Shown here one piece after another: positions 48,201 to 53,369 of a stretch of 64,000 nucleotides of DNA. The position numbers and the translations under genes were made by a program. The notes beneath the pieces are model-generated. The model saw nothing but the letters and a program-made list of their open reading frames with translations. It did no database searches and was not told the origin of the DNA. This DNA comes from Mytilisepta virgata. Its lineage: Eukaryota > Mollusca > Bivalvia > Mytilida > Mytilidae. Every line of letters begins with the position of its first letter. The first letter of the stretch is position 1. The stretch lies in assembly GCA_028015205.1 (NCBI GenBank), contig CM051514.1, positions 9,052,001-9,116,000 of the forward strand, in the 5' to 3' direction.

Positions 48201-51200
48201 GTAATGTTTGGTTAAATTTGCTAAAAAAGTTTCAGAAAAGATGAACTTTAACATGTTTTCCCATAGGGTCCAATGTTAAACTATGTCCTGCTCTGGCAGC
48301 CATGTTTTACAGCGGATCGGTAAAATTTCGGCAATCTTAGTAAAGGACCTTTCATACATCATTCCTGTAAAGTTTGGTTAAATTTGCTGAAGTAGTTTCA
48401 GAGGAGATAAACTTTAACCTGTTTTGCCATAGGGTCCAATGTTAAACTATGTCATCCTCTGGTAGCCATGTTTTTTGGCGGATCGGAAAAATTTCAGCAA
48501 TCTTAGTAAAGGACCTTCCATACATCATTCCTGTAAAGTTTGGTTAAATTTGCTAAAGTAGTTTCAGAAAAGATGAACTTTAACATGTTTTGCCATAGGG
48601 TCCAATGTTAAACTATGTCCTGTACTGGCAGCCATGTTTTACAGCAGATCGGTAAAATTTTGGCAATCTTTAAGTAAAGGACCTTTCATACATCATTCCT
48701 GTAAAGTTTGGTTAAATTTGCTAAAGTAGTTTCAGAAAAGATGAACTTTAACATGTTTTGCCATAGGGTCCAATGTTAAACTATGTCCTGTACTGGCAGC
48801 CATGTTTTACAGCAGATCGGTAAAATTTCGGCAATCTTAGTAAAGGACCTTTCATACATCATTCCTGTAAAGTTTGGTTAAATTTGCTCAAGCAGTTTCA
48901 GAGGAGATAAACTTCAACCTGTTTTCCCATAGGGTCCAATGTTAAACTATGTCCTGCTCTGGCAGCCATGTTTTTTGGCGGATCGGAAAAATTTAGGCAG
49001 TCTTAGTAAAGGACCTTCCATACATCATTCCTGTAAAGTTTGGTTAAATTTGCTAATGTAGTTTCAGAAAAGATGAACTTTAACATGTTTTGCCATAGGG
49101 TCCAATGTTAAACTATGTCCTGTACTGGCAGCCATGTTTTACAGCAGATCGGTAAAATTTCGGCAATCTTAGTAAAGGACCTTCCATACATCATTCCTGT
49201 AAAGTTTGGTTAAATTTGCTCCATTGGTTTTAGAGGAGATGATCAATATGTGAAAGTTTACGGACGACGGACGGACAACGGACGCCAAGTGATGGCAAAA
49301 GCTCACATGACCTTTGGCCAGGTGAGCTAAAAATAATAAGGACTCATCGTGATAACATATACCAAATTTCTTATAACTAGTGATCCCTATATGTCGCCAT
49401 TGCGTAACGCAGGCGACACAAAAAATCAACATCTTTAAAAATGTGCACTGAAACTACAAATTAATGTCACTCCGTAATAATATATAATCCAATTAATTCT
49501 AATAAAATTTACATAAATGTCCTAATTTTATATGCAAATTAAAAAATTAAAAAAATAAAAATAAATCCTTTAATATTTTTAAGGTTACCGGTAATATAAT
49601 TTTATTATACCACCAATCAAAGATAATTAAAGAAAAACTGACTTTAGTTATAAAATACAAATGATATACTGATGACATTGATGATTGAAATGCGTTAAGA
49701 TGTATGGGATAAAAAACACCAGAGAGCCTTTTATCAAGTTAACTATAACATTACTCTATTGATCTTAATAATGAACTGTCTTTTTCTCGAGAAAAAATGG
49801 AATCTTTTATCAGCGATCAAATGATCACAGCACCAAGATAACTGTATAACAGTTCATTCGTTAGCGACACTTTCATTACAGTTGTAATACTGTAATGCAA
49901 TGATATCGGCAGACTAAAAGCCTCTGATTACACTTCTCTTTAAACTGATTTTACAGTTTAGAAATCAAAAGATGTTTTTACCTGGAATGAATCACTACCC
50001 TGATGCAATACTATTGATTCTCCGACATCTAATTTTACTTTGTACTTTAAACAGTTTTTCCCAGACATCAATATTTCAAATTTGCTGTTGTTAACAGATC
50101 CAATTTTTTATTACGTAAATTGAAAATCCTACCTGAATGGTATGTGTTACAATTCAGAGAACTTTTACTTTTCTCAAAATAATTGTATGTGACAATACTG
50201 CTCGTATTCAGGATTTGAAAAATGGTTAAGAAATTTCATCTGAAATTTAATGAACTCCCTAATGAAAAAGCTGTAAGCTTAGAGCTGACAAATACCCCCA
50301 ATGAAAGACATTTTTGATAGGTCCAAAATTAGGTAGGCATGGTTAAACAGGAACCAGATGTGCAACAGGTACAAAAATCGGCAGATCACCTTTTCTCCTA
50401 TTCTTGACCTGTTTAATCAGTGGGATAAAAATACATAATACTTTTAACCACTTCCCGGTGATTAAATTTATACGTGAGAATTACCACCGTTTTTTCTACA
50501 GTTATTGGAACGATAAATTAGAGAAGTTCCCAAATGACGTCTATGTAAACAAACTACATAGCAACGATATTGTCTTGAGGTTTTTGTCAAAAATCATAGG
50601 AGAAACAGATTCTCCTTCAGGTACGAGTGAGTTATGGAATTTCTCCACCCTCAATAGTTTAATTTTTGATTTTAACAGGCTCGCAAAAGTTCGTGTTTTA
50701 AAAAAACGAAAATTTAACTATCTTGGGTGTAGAAATTCCATAACTCACCCCTACCTGAAGGAGAATCTATATATAACCCATCATGATCATGCTGTATAAT
50801 ATTTATAAAGTAGTCTTGGCTGATAGCAGCGGGTAAGATTTTACAGCTAAAAAGTCTGTAAACATTTTACAACTCATCATGGTCATGTTTCACACCAACT
50901 TTAAATTAGTTGTGACCTGTAATTGCTGAGAATTTTGCGACCAAAAATTTCCAAAGGCAATATATTGTGAAAAATGGTGGCATTGTTCAATAGGAAGTAG
51001 ATATGGCACAGCTACAAAATCCTTAAGTACTTGACAACCCATCATGGTCATGCTTCACACAAACTTTGAATTAGTTGTGGCCTGTAGTTGCTGAGAATTT
51101 AGCAACCAAAAATTTACATAGGTCATATGGTGAAACATGTATGGCAGCCTGGTTAAACAAGAAGTAGGTGTGGCACAGGTTTAAAATCGGTAAGCACTCA

Positions 51201-52160
51201 ACAAATCACGAGTGTTATGCTTACCAACCCCCCCCCCAGGATCGGGAGTATACATGTAATCATGGATATGAGTTCTTAATTTAATTAAACCTGCTATGAG
51301 AGTCAAGGATTCTGATTGTTTGATAGTCGAAGTATTTTTCACATATCATCTTTCAAGTGCAAACTTTGACAAGTGGGGTATTAGACATGCGTTTTTTTTT
51401 CTTTTTTTTTGGCAAAAAAATCTTTCCTTAAGCAGGATACTTGCAACATCCTTATCATCACTGCAGTTTGGTAAATGATATTCAGTGTAATAAAACAGAT
51501 ATATCATAAACGGTAAAGATATGTGCGAAAAATACTTGTCTTGAACTACATATCTGATCAAAGTCTCAGAATATTTTACCGTCTCACAGCTATTTTTTGC
51601 AAATATCCCCGCAAATTATGATAGATCTGTTTAGAATAAGTCTGTGCGTTGATTTTATGTCACAAAAAAACAAATGCAAATACCGAATCTATAACACATT
51701 CAAATACAATACAATAATTTCGTAAAAAAACAGTAAACCTACCCGGAGCATTTGGATCTATCACAATTTTCTCCTGCTTATCCTCAGGTTCAAATTTTAA
51801 AACAGGATTTTTTTTAATTTCTTCAAGTTTTTGTTTTTCTAATAATTCTAAATTTCTTTTTTCTCTTTCCTCTCGTTCTTTTTCTAATCTTTCTTCCTCC
51901 ATTTTTCTGGCAAGTTTTAGCTGCTCCTGTTTGTGAATATTTCTATCGTGTCCTAATATCCCATCATCCCCTCCAACAGGCACATGTTGAAAATCTTTCT
52001 TTTCATAGTTCCGTTTTTCCGTATCTACACGACTGTCCCGAGACGATGTATCCCATGAACCCTGATATGTCATAAGTAACACAGCTGCAAACCATAATAC
52101 TGGAACACCTATCACAAATTTAAATATAAGTCCTCGTTTACGACGAAAAAAACTTGCCAT
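15098..52160 (-). CDS. GALNT: Polypeptide N-acetylgalactosaminyltransferase, 11 coding positions with six alternative exon 5s
   Basis: Transfers GalNAc from UDP-GalNAc to Ser/Thr of proteins in the Golgi, the first step of mucin-type O-glycosylation (GT27). Exons on the minus strand: 52160-51743, 44494-44341, 39308-39142, 36373-36209, one of six exon 5 versions, 28366-28249, 27383-27198, 25481-25353, 23370-23266, 20058-19930, 15223-15098. All boundaries are AG/GT and all phases agree. The product is 637 residues with exon 5A and 636 with 5B-F, normal for the family. Order: cytosolic RRKR, one membrane anchor, Lys/Glu stem, catalytic domain (FHNE, DSH, WGGENLE, HVGH), lectin domain with three QxW-type repeats. 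From memory the closest relative is Drosophila PGANT5. The family call is firm; the subfamily name is inference. Confidence 0.95.
15322..15690 (+). mobile_element. SINE family 1, full-length copy
   Basis: A tRNA-like head contains a promoter A box region (GTGGTCTCGTGGTAGGG) and B box region (GGGTTTGATCCCC). A conserved body follows, then a short CATC-rich tail. It lies about 100 bp from the acceptor of GALNT exon 11. ORFs here are not genes. Confidence 0.87.
15691..16017. other. No gene seen; intron 10
   Basis: AT-rich intron DNA between a SINE and the Type D element. Confidence 0.4.
16255..16697. repeat. 135 bp minisatellite, block 1 (about 3 units)
   Basis: The period, measured at the GGGGTGGGGC landmark (16271, 16406, 16541, 16676), is exactly 135 bp. 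Because 135 is a multiple of three and the unit has an open frame, the array gives an artefactual repetitive ORF. Confidence 0.95.
16698..16954. repeat. Duplicated flank 1 of the minisatellite
   Basis: From CCTAAGACAACGAAATGGAG to the CAAGCGATTCCGTCTATT phrase, this segment is closely repeated at 17935-18228, so the array and its flank were duplicated together. Confidence 0.85.
16955..17940. repeat. 135 bp minisatellite, block 2 (about 7 units)
   Basis: Continues the same 135 bp unit, with two unit variants (CCCCCCTCAGACCCCC with ATTCG, and CCCCCTCAGACCCCCC with ATTTG) partly alternating, which suggests higher-order units. Confidence 0.93.
17935..18228. repeat. Duplicated flank 2, with a 38 bp hairpin insertion
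   Basis: Matches flank 1 except for one extra block of about 38 bp near 17970-18003, which contains the hairpin CCTCGCCAC-ttcgt-GTGGCGGGG followed by TATAA. Confidence 0.85.
18284..18355. repeat. AAT/AAG microsatellite
   Basis: A run of AAT units interrupted by AAG, immediately before the Type D terminal hairpin. Confidence 0.95.
18790..19312. mobile_element. pogo/Tigger-type MITE, 523 bp, TA flanks
   Basis: The ends are inverted: CAGTGGAACCTCTGTAAAC at the left and the complement of CAGTGGAACTCCCCTAAACC at the right. TA flanks both ends. The interior repeats GGCCGGTTTT-like phrases from the ends. It is non-coding and lies in GALNT intron 10. Confidence 0.85.
19313..19929. other. No further feature; GALNT intron 10, exon-proximal part
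   Basis: AT-rich intron sequence; no additional exon or repeat could be supported. Confidence 0.4.
19930..20058 (-). CDS. GALNT: GALNT exon 10: lectin repeat beta
   Basis: 129 bp, phase 0 at both ends, acceptor ATTTTCAG|TAC, donor GAG|GTAATT. It encodes [19 protein letters not shown], then [16 protein letters not shown]. It has both the CLD and QxW motifs, so beta is the most intact sugar-binding repeat. Confidence 0.96.
20059..20571. other. No feature; GALNT intron 9, exon-proximal part
   Basis: AT-rich intron sequence with short chance ORFs only. Confidence 0.4.
20572..22257 (+). mobile_element. Type B hairpin-ended element (HINE-like)
   Basis: The 5' hairpin GCTCCGC-tgg-GCGCAGC is followed by motif X, ATACGACCGC (20593-20602). 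The body holds degenerate repeats with phrases like TTTAATTTTGGACCC and a small TTGCTATTGCGCAATACTG array at 21013-21170. A GAC-rich stretch (22185-22215) precedes the terminal hairpin, with arms at 22227-22236 and 22246-22255; the second arm is the exact complement of X. Lies in GALNT intron 9. I recall similar repeats from mussels. Confidence 0.8.
22258..22750. other. No feature; GALNT intron 9
   Basis: AT-rich intron DNA; no exon or clear repeat could be supported. Confidence 0.4.
22760..23290 (-). repeat. Degenerate minisatellite derived from exon 9 end plus splice donor
   Basis: On the minus strand the unit reads roughly AACCAGGGAGGGAACCAG followed by GTAAG, the last coding bases of exon 9 with its donor. 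About nine decayed copies (near 22770, 22820, 22857, 22902, 22947, 22986, 23126, 23170, 23213) follow the true exon end at 23266, mostly about 40-50 bp apart. Confidence 0.8.
23266..23370 (-). CDS. GALNT: GALNT exon 9: lectin repeat alpha
   Basis: 105 bp, phase 0 at both ends, acceptor TTCTGCAG|ATA, donor CAG|GTAAGA. It encodes [15 protein letters not shown], then [12 protein letters not shown], which joins YW in exon 10 to make the QxW-like GGNQYW of ricin-type repeats. Just past the donor the intron holds a degenerate minisatellite made of copies of this exon's own end. Confidence 0.95.
23450..24273 (-). mobile_element. pogo/Tigger-like element with HTH-only ORF
   Basis: Inverted termini (left CAATGCAACCTGTCTAATCC, right read inward CAGTGCAGCTTGCTTAATCC) with TA on both sides and further internal TCGGAATACTCAGGT-type repeats. 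It is 824 bp, too short for a transposase, and keeps only a DNA-binding ORF. Lies in GALNT intron 8. Confidence 0.85.
23617..23874 (-). pseudogene. CENP-B/pogo N-terminal HTH remnant
   Basis: 85 codons from an ATG in good context (CAACATGGC). After a basic, Ser/Pro-rich leader with [13 protein letters not shown], it shows the psq/CENP-B-type helix-turn-helix pattern [23 protein letters not shown] followed by [15 protein letters not shown]. The family's DDE catalytic domain is missing: the ORF stops 180 bp from the element end. It could be a truncated transposase, or a DNA-binding protein acting on related elements. It lies inside the TIR-bounded element at 23450-24273. Confidence 0.75.
24274..24759. 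other. No feature; GALNT intron 8
   Basis: Intron DNA without recognisable repeat or exon. Confidence 0.4.
24760..25342 (+). mobile_element. Degraded hairpin-ended repeat abutting exon 8
   Basis: Three to four degenerate units with phrases like GTTTAGGAG and TTATCTCCCC are followed by a short GACAGACAGAG run and an imperfect terminal hairpin (TACC..CGAAA with TTTCG..GGTA) ending in TATAA at about 25342. The 5' end is not identifiable. Confidence 0.55.
25353..25481 (-). CDS. GALNT: GALNT exon 8: end of catalytic domain and linker
   Basis: 129 bp, phase 0 at both ends, acceptor TTTCAG|GGT, donor GAG|GTAATT. It encodes [36 protein letters not shown] and EAIASGE, the typical end of the catalytic domain and the linker to the lectin domain. 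A degraded hairpin-ended repeat ends only about 11 bp beyond its donor. Confidence 0.96.
25532..25717. mobile_element. TA-flanked MITE with CTGTAAATTC termini, copy 1
   Basis: Inverted ends CTGTAAATTCAGAAATTATT and its near complement ending GAATTTACAG, with TA on both sides. It is 186 bp. A longer relative lies at 31476-31929 between alternative exons C and D. Confidence 0.8.
25970..26200. repeat. Diverged relative of the hAT-like element at 56355
   Basis: Repeated phrases such as TTTCCATGACTTTTCCATG and TTTTCAAGGCC resemble the interior of 56355-56812. The boundaries are unclear. Confidence 0.45.
26800..27130 (-). repeat. Interspersed repeat, uninterrupted copy
   Basis: This is the inverted counterpart of 56195-56950. 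It includes TGGTATTTGACAAAA, GAGAGACTGAAGTTG, AAGGCCTTATAGCTC and TCCTATTAGACCAGCGATC. It represents the state before the hAT-like insertion in the other copy. Confidence 0.8.
27198..27383 (-). CDS. GALNT: GALNT exon 7: third metal ligand and flexible loop
   Basis: 186 bp, phase 0 at both ends, acceptor TTTTCAG|ATA, donor TTG|GTATGT. It encodes [20 protein letters not shown], then [11 protein letters not shown] and [18 protein letters not shown]. The His of VGH is the third metal ligand in this family. The [11 protein letters not shown] stretch is the mobile lid over the substrate. Confidence 0.97.
27384..28019. other. No feature; GALNT intron 6
   Basis: A short inverted pair around GGCCAATACAG and CTGTATTGGCC (27558-27690) is visible. 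Otherwise nothing could be supported. Confidence 0.4.
28020..28215 (-). mobile_element. SINE family 2, diverged copy
   Basis: Matches the 14176-14437 element with many changes, including the CTCACAACCTCAGTGTTGACAG segment. It ends within about 35 bp of the exon 6 donor. Confidence 0.75.
28249..28366 (-). CDS. GALNT: GALNT exon 6: catalytic WGGENLE segment
   Basis: The acceptor is TTTAG|GTC and the donor is AGG|GTAAGT, the only perfect consensus donor I found in the gene. It encodes [16 protein letters not shown], then [20 protein letters not shown]. This is the Gal/GalNAc-transferase motif; Trp and Glu of WGGENLE line the active site. It is 118 bp, phase 2 in and phase 0 out, so every exon 5 copy must end in phase 2. 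Confidence 0.97.
28367..29424. other. GALNT intron between exon 5F and exon 6
   Basis: AT-rich. It contains a two-copy tandem repeat of about 58 bp at 28812-28927 (landmark GATGGCAAAATCACGTGC). I looked for a seventh exon 5 copy here and found none. Confidence 0.6.
29425..29638 (-). CDS. GALNT: GALNT alternative exon 5F
   Basis: 214 bp, acceptor TTTCTGTAG|GT, donor CG|GTTAGT, same phases. It encodes [45 protein letters not shown] and a tail with [13 protein letters not shown]. The FxW pair is FKW. It is the last copy before constant exon 6 and lies only 210 bp from its sister copy E. Confidence 0.94.
29849..30062 (-). CDS. GALNT: GALNT alternative exon 5E
   Basis: 214 bp, acceptor CATGGTAG|GA, donor AG|GTTAGT, same phases. 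It encodes [45 protein letters not shown] and a tail with [13 protein letters not shown]. It is closest to exon F (shared [21 protein letters not shown]). The FxW pair is FRW, basic in the middle. Confidence 0.94.
30063..30568. other. Intron between exons 5E and 5D, with nested hairpin
   Basis: An inner perfect stem, AAGGATG-agcaa-CATCCTT, lies within imperfect outer arms GGCTTCTCTCTGTT and AACAGAGAAGGC (about 30172-30248). No exon copy is present. Confidence 0.6.
30569..30782 (-). CDS. GALNT: GALNT alternative exon 5D
   Basis: 214 bp, acceptor TTGACAG|GT, donor AG|GTTTGT, same phases. It encodes [46 protein letters not shown] and a tail with [13 protein letters not shown]. The FxW pair is FNW, as in exon A, but the surrounding loop is of the derived type. 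Confidence 0.94.
30783..32699. other. Longest intron in the alternative array (5D to 5C)
   Basis: 1,917 bp of AT-rich DNA holding the MITE at 31476-31929. No extra exon copy was recognised. Confidence 0.6.
31476..31929. mobile_element. TA-flanked MITE with CTGTAAATTC-type termini, copy 2
   Basis: Left end CTGTAAATATGGAAATTATT and right end AAATTTCCGAATTTACAG are inverted, with TA on both sides. It is 454 bp. Interior repeats of TTGCGATC/GATCGCAA type are visible. Confidence 0.75.
32700..32913 (-). CDS. GALNT: GALNT alternative exon 5C
   Basis: 214 bp, acceptor ATTACAG|GT, donor AG|GTTTGT, same phases as the other copies. It encodes [46 protein letters not shown] and a tail with KKNITSN. The FxW pair is FSW. 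The N-I-T triplet is a possible N-glycosylation sequon found in no other copy. Confidence 0.94.
32983..33085 (-). mobile_element. SINE family 2 fragment
   Basis: Matches the body end of SINE family 2 (TTTGTTTAGTTGGGGTTTTA through GGTGGAGGAAGCCGGAGTACC). The tRNA-like head is missing. Lies in the intron between exons 5C and 5B. Confidence 0.85.
33675..33888 (-). CDS. GALNT: GALNT alternative exon 5B
   Basis: 214 bp, acceptor GAAATAG|GC, donor TG|GTTAGT, phase 1 in and phase 2 out. It encodes [45 protein letters not shown] and a tail ending IAPV. The split last codon is TG|G, giving Trp where all other copies give Arg. It has Thr in place of Cys (VVTP), Gly-Arg in place of Gly-Gly, and an acidic Asp inside the FxW pair. 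Confidence 0.93.
33889..34752. other. Intron between exons 5B and 5A
   Basis: AT-rich; only chance ORFs were seen. No additional exon copy was recognised. Confidence 0.5.
34753..34969 (-). CDS. GALNT: GALNT alternative exon 5A (canonical-like)
   Basis: 217 bp, acceptor TTTTTTAG|GT, donor AG|GTACAA, phase 1 in and phase 2 out. It encodes [15 protein letters not shown], then [29 protein letters not shown] and [16 protein letters not shown]. Of the six copies this is closest to the usual family sequence: it keeps Cys in VVCPVID and the Gly-Gly before Phe-Asp-Trp. The FNW corresponds by alignment to human GALNT2 Phe280 and Trp282, which contact the acceptor peptide (from memory). It is the first copy in transcription order and probably ancestral. 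Confidence 0.95.
35190..35850 (+). mobile_element. Type A hairpin-ended element, diverged copy 4
   Basis: Starts with a decayed CAGGCTCCCAGAAGCTTG...CTCACCTGG end, has internal repeats of about 100-160 bp with GAAAGAGGACCA, and ends AGCTCACATGGCCCTGTGGGCC. It lies in the intron between constant exon 4 and exon 5A. Confidence 0.65.
36209..36373 (-). CDS. GALNT: GALNT exon 4: DSH metal-binding motif
   Basis: The acceptor is TTTTCAG|ATC and the donor is G|GTACAA. It encodes HLKKPLEDY, then [14 protein letters not shown] and [14 protein letters not shown] is the DXH motif that binds Mn2+ and the nucleotide sugar. It is 165 bp, phase 1 in and phase 1 out. It is the constant exon that must be joined to one of six downstream alternatives, and its donor is non-consensus at +4 to +6. 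Confidence 0.97.
36407..36640 (-). mobile_element. SINE family 2 copy
   Basis: Same body and head region as at 14176-14437. It lies about 35 bp upstream of the exon 4 acceptor in transcription order, so it sits in the branch-point neighbourhood. Confidence 0.85.
36975..37190 (+). mobile_element. SINE family 3 (tRNA-derived)
   Basis: The head has GTTGTAGTGGTTAGCACATC (A box region) and GCTGGTTTGATTCATG (B box region). The body follows with no clear tail. It is not a functional tRNA, because the acceptor stem is not conserved. Confidence 0.7.
37217..37956 (+). mobile_element. Type C hairpin-ended element (HINE-like)
   Basis: The 5' hairpin TGTGG-tctggtggg-CCACA is followed by X, ATACCCCCCG (37246-37255). 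The 3' end has a GACA microsatellite (37879-37912) and a terminal hairpin whose right arm (37945-37954) is the exact complement of X. The 134-codon ORF inside is not convincing. Confidence 0.78.
37974..38909. mobile_element. Long foldback TA element, copy 1 (936 bp)
   Basis: Flanked by TA on both sides, with termini GTCTAGTCAATCTAGC and TTTGACTGGAC. Left and right halves are imperfect inverted repeats: AATGGGAGATAACTCTGC in the left half pairs with GCAGAGTTATCTCCCC in the right. Non-coding, in GALNT intron 3. Copy 2 is at 53370. Confidence 0.85.
39142..39308 (-). CDS. GALNT: GALNT exon 3: first part of GT-A fold
   Basis: The acceptor is TTTCCAG|ATG and the donor is G|GTGAGA. It encodes CKTQKY, then [28 protein letters not shown] and [21 protein letters not shown] and LVDD are signature motifs of GalNAc-transferases that form part of the UDP-binding side of the GT-A fold. 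It is 167 bp, phase 2 in and phase 1 out. Confidence 0.96.
39309..41821. other. No feature; GALNT intron 2
   Basis: Near exon 3 the phrase GAAAGCAAAT(A/C)GA(T/G)TAACTTTA occurs twice (39312 and 39388), a local duplication of about 76 bp. The rest is AT-rich with chance ORFs only. Confidence 0.5.
41822..41905 (+). mobile_element. SINE family 2 fragment, opposite orientation
   Basis: Reads CGGCTTCCTCCACCAATAAA through AACCCCAACTAAACC, the complement of the body end seen in the other copies. Confidence 0.8.
42560..42905 (+). mobile_element. Type B 3' end fragment
   Basis: Carries CCCAAAATCAATCCCAACC, a GAC-rich stretch, and a decayed terminal hairpin ATCCGCAAATATTTGCAGTCATAT-like (42885-42901) matching the end of 20572-22257. 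Confidence 0.65.
43304..43562 (-). mobile_element. SINE family 2, near full-length copy
   Basis: On the minus strand it starts GGGGCCTCGGTGGCCGTGTGG, includes a B box-like GAGTTCAAAT stretch, and ends in the CCCCAACTAAAAC body end. Confidence 0.85.
43563..44340. other. No gene; GALNT intron 2 near exon 2
   Basis: Contains loosely repeated AAGTGTTAACAC-type phrases between 43580 and 44100. No coding region could be supported. Confidence 0.4.
44341..44494 (-). CDS. GALNT: GALNT exon 2: start of catalytic region
   Basis: The acceptor is TTCAG|GAGAGC and the donor is GA|GTATGT. It encodes GEQGRAVEI, a helix with [20 protein letters not shown] and then SLPDVRDEE. The NAFN...S..I...R.LPD.R pattern is the family's hallmark just before the glycosyltransferase fold. 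It is 154 bp, entering in phase 1 and leaving in phase 2. Confidence 0.95.
44825..44975 (+). mobile_element. 3' tail of a mussel-type retroposon
   Basis: The phrases GGGTGTGGGATTTC, TACGTTGAAGACCCATTAG and GTTGTTGTCTCTTTGACAC are ones I recall as the tail of a very common mussel LINE/SINE repeat. The family name is not certain. Confidence 0.55.
44976..46175. other. No feature; GALNT intron 1
   Basis: AT-rich intron without exons or clear repeats. Confidence 0.4.
46176..46526. mobile_element. TIR element with G-rich payload, 351 bp
   Basis: Inverted ends of about 40 bp begin GGACGAGATCAAAAGTTCAA and end with the complement. The flanks both read ATAAG (5 bp duplication). Inside, 46228-46262 is a dense run of G tracts with quadruplex potential, plus another G run near 46452-46468. 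Confidence 0.8.
46527..47375. other. No feature; GALNT intron 1
   Basis: AT-rich intron DNA; nothing could be supported. Confidence 0.4.
47376..49330 (+). mobile_element. Type A hairpin-ended element, copy 3, with 166 bp array
   Basis: The 5' hairpin GGCTCA-gtgggc-TGAGCC differs from copies 1 and 2 on both arms yet still pairs. It is followed by GCTCACCTG and ends in a GAC stretch and the GGCCAGGTGAGCTAA hairpin arm. The body is a tandem array of about nine units of 166 bp (CATACATCATTCC landmarks from 47854 to 49185 at 166-168 bp). Confidence 0.85.
49331..50606. other. No feature; GALNT intron 1
   Basis: AT-rich; no exon recognised. Phrases near 50300-50400 (GTTAAACAGGAACCAGATGTG) resemble the repeats at 51140-51180. 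Confidence 0.4.
50607..50768. mobile_element. Short inverted-repeat element
   Basis: Arms 50607-50643 and 50731-50768 are near-complements (AGATTCTCCTTCAGGT with ACCTGAAGGAGAATCT). They overlap a 131-codon ORF (50404-50799), making that ORF unlikely to be a host gene. Confidence 0.75.
50860..51205. repeat. Two-copy tandem repeat of about 170 bp
   Basis: Two copies share ACAACTCATCATGGTCATG-type starts, TTAGTTGTGGCCTGTAGTTG and GCAACCAAAAATTT. A further trace occurs near 59098 (CAACTCATCATGGTCATG). Confidence 0.7.
51743..52160 (-). CDS. GALNT: GALNT exon 1 (coding): anchor and stem
   Basis: Encodes about 139 residues. The start [10 protein letters not shown] is preferred because the preceding in-frame codons contain no other ATG. 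Residues about 11-30 are hydrophobic and follow a basic cluster, giving a type II signal anchor. Residues about 65-120 are rich in Glu, Lys, Arg and Leu and are predicted coiled coil, serving as the Golgi stem. The exon ends in PNAPG at a phase 1 donor, G|GTAGGT, which joins exon 2 to restore Gly-Glu-Gln-Gly. Reading through the donor continues open for only about 25 codons. Confidence 0.93.
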
Positions 52161-52232
52161 TGTCACTTTTAGCACCTTTTAAAATGGTTCAGTGGTAGAA
52201 GAATTTTGGATTATGATGTCATTTTGTTTAAT
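52161..52232 (-). promoter_or_regulatory. GALNT: GALNT 5' UTR part of exon 1, with upstream splice acceptor
   Basis: A strong pyrimidine tract ending in CAG lies just above 52232 (minus strand), so the start-codon exon is probably preceded by at least one non-coding exon not found here. A four-codon upstream ORF, ATG ACA TCA TAA (52222-52211), lies between the acceptor and the true start. Confidence 0.55.
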
Positions 52233-53369
52233 CTGAAAAAAAGGAAATTAAATTTCATTAAAATAAAGTTTTCATTATTGATATAAAAATGTGTACTTCT
52301 AAAAGATGCTGTTTACGCCATATACGCAACAAATATTATGGAAAAAGAAATATCTGCAAAAAGTCAATTCACATGTAGAAGTCAAACTTTATTGTCCGGA
52401 CTGGGTTTTACCACAAAAGGTATGTATTAGAATGTGCCTGTACTGCCTTCTCATATTAAAGCACCTCATGGGTGAATAACAATTGATAATAAAAAATATG
52501 TGTGAGTCTTCCAAGGAAGACATGTGTCGCCTGCAGACGTCGATTTTTACAAAAGATATTAAAATTTCTAAAAATGAAATATATATGCACACCTTTGCAT
52601 TGAGGTTAATGCACAGAGAAAGTTTCATTAAATTGCTTTGAGTGGTTATGGAGTAGTTGAGGATAGAAGTTTTGACCCCCCCCCCCTTTTTTTTCAAAAA
52701 TGTCAATTTTTACAAAAAAAATTTAAAATTTTCTAAAAATGAAATATATATGCATAAGGTTAATGCACAGAGAAAGTTTCATCAAATTCCTTTGAGCGGT
52801 TTACGACTAGTTGAGGATAGAAGAAAAGTGTGACGACGCAAGACAACAGATAACGATCCCTAGTGTTTTGCTTATGGTAAATGCTAATGCCATTCTTTAA
52901 ATCTGACGACATCATTCTTATTCAATTTTGCAGGAATATTTGTCTTGCTCGACATATCAGCAGCGAAACCAACATTGTAGATCAAGTGTTAAATTAATAG
53001 GCAATGTTTAAATTTGTGACCACAACATTAATCAACAATTTCAATAAAACACTAAAGGCTACATTCATTCTGAAAGACAACATTTTAATATTTTTTTTGT
53101 AATGGTATTTAACCTCCCTCTTATCTGAAAATAAATCTTATCCTTGCAATTTCAAGTGAAAAGGAGTTTTTTTAAACTACCAGTTTTGTTCTCTGTCATA
53201 ACACATACCACCTTTAGTTGTGAGTGGTATGCTAGATTATCACACTCACAAAAAAATATCGCCCTTGTCTACGACTCAGGTGATATTTTTCCTTCTAGCA
53301 TAATAACCTAGACTAACCACAGTATATTAATAATACCGTGTAAGGAGAATTTGTAACAAAGAGACAATA
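52233..53369. other. Upstream of GALNT start exon; partial duplicated segments only
   Basis: The phrase AAAAATGAAATATATATGCA with GTTAATGCACAGAGAAAGTTTCAT occurs twice (about 52570 and 52735). No promoter could be identified. Confidence 0.45.

Noticed and set aside
50404..50799. 131-codon ORF in GALNT intron 1
   Set aside because: Its 3' half overlaps an inverted-repeat element and no domain is recognised.
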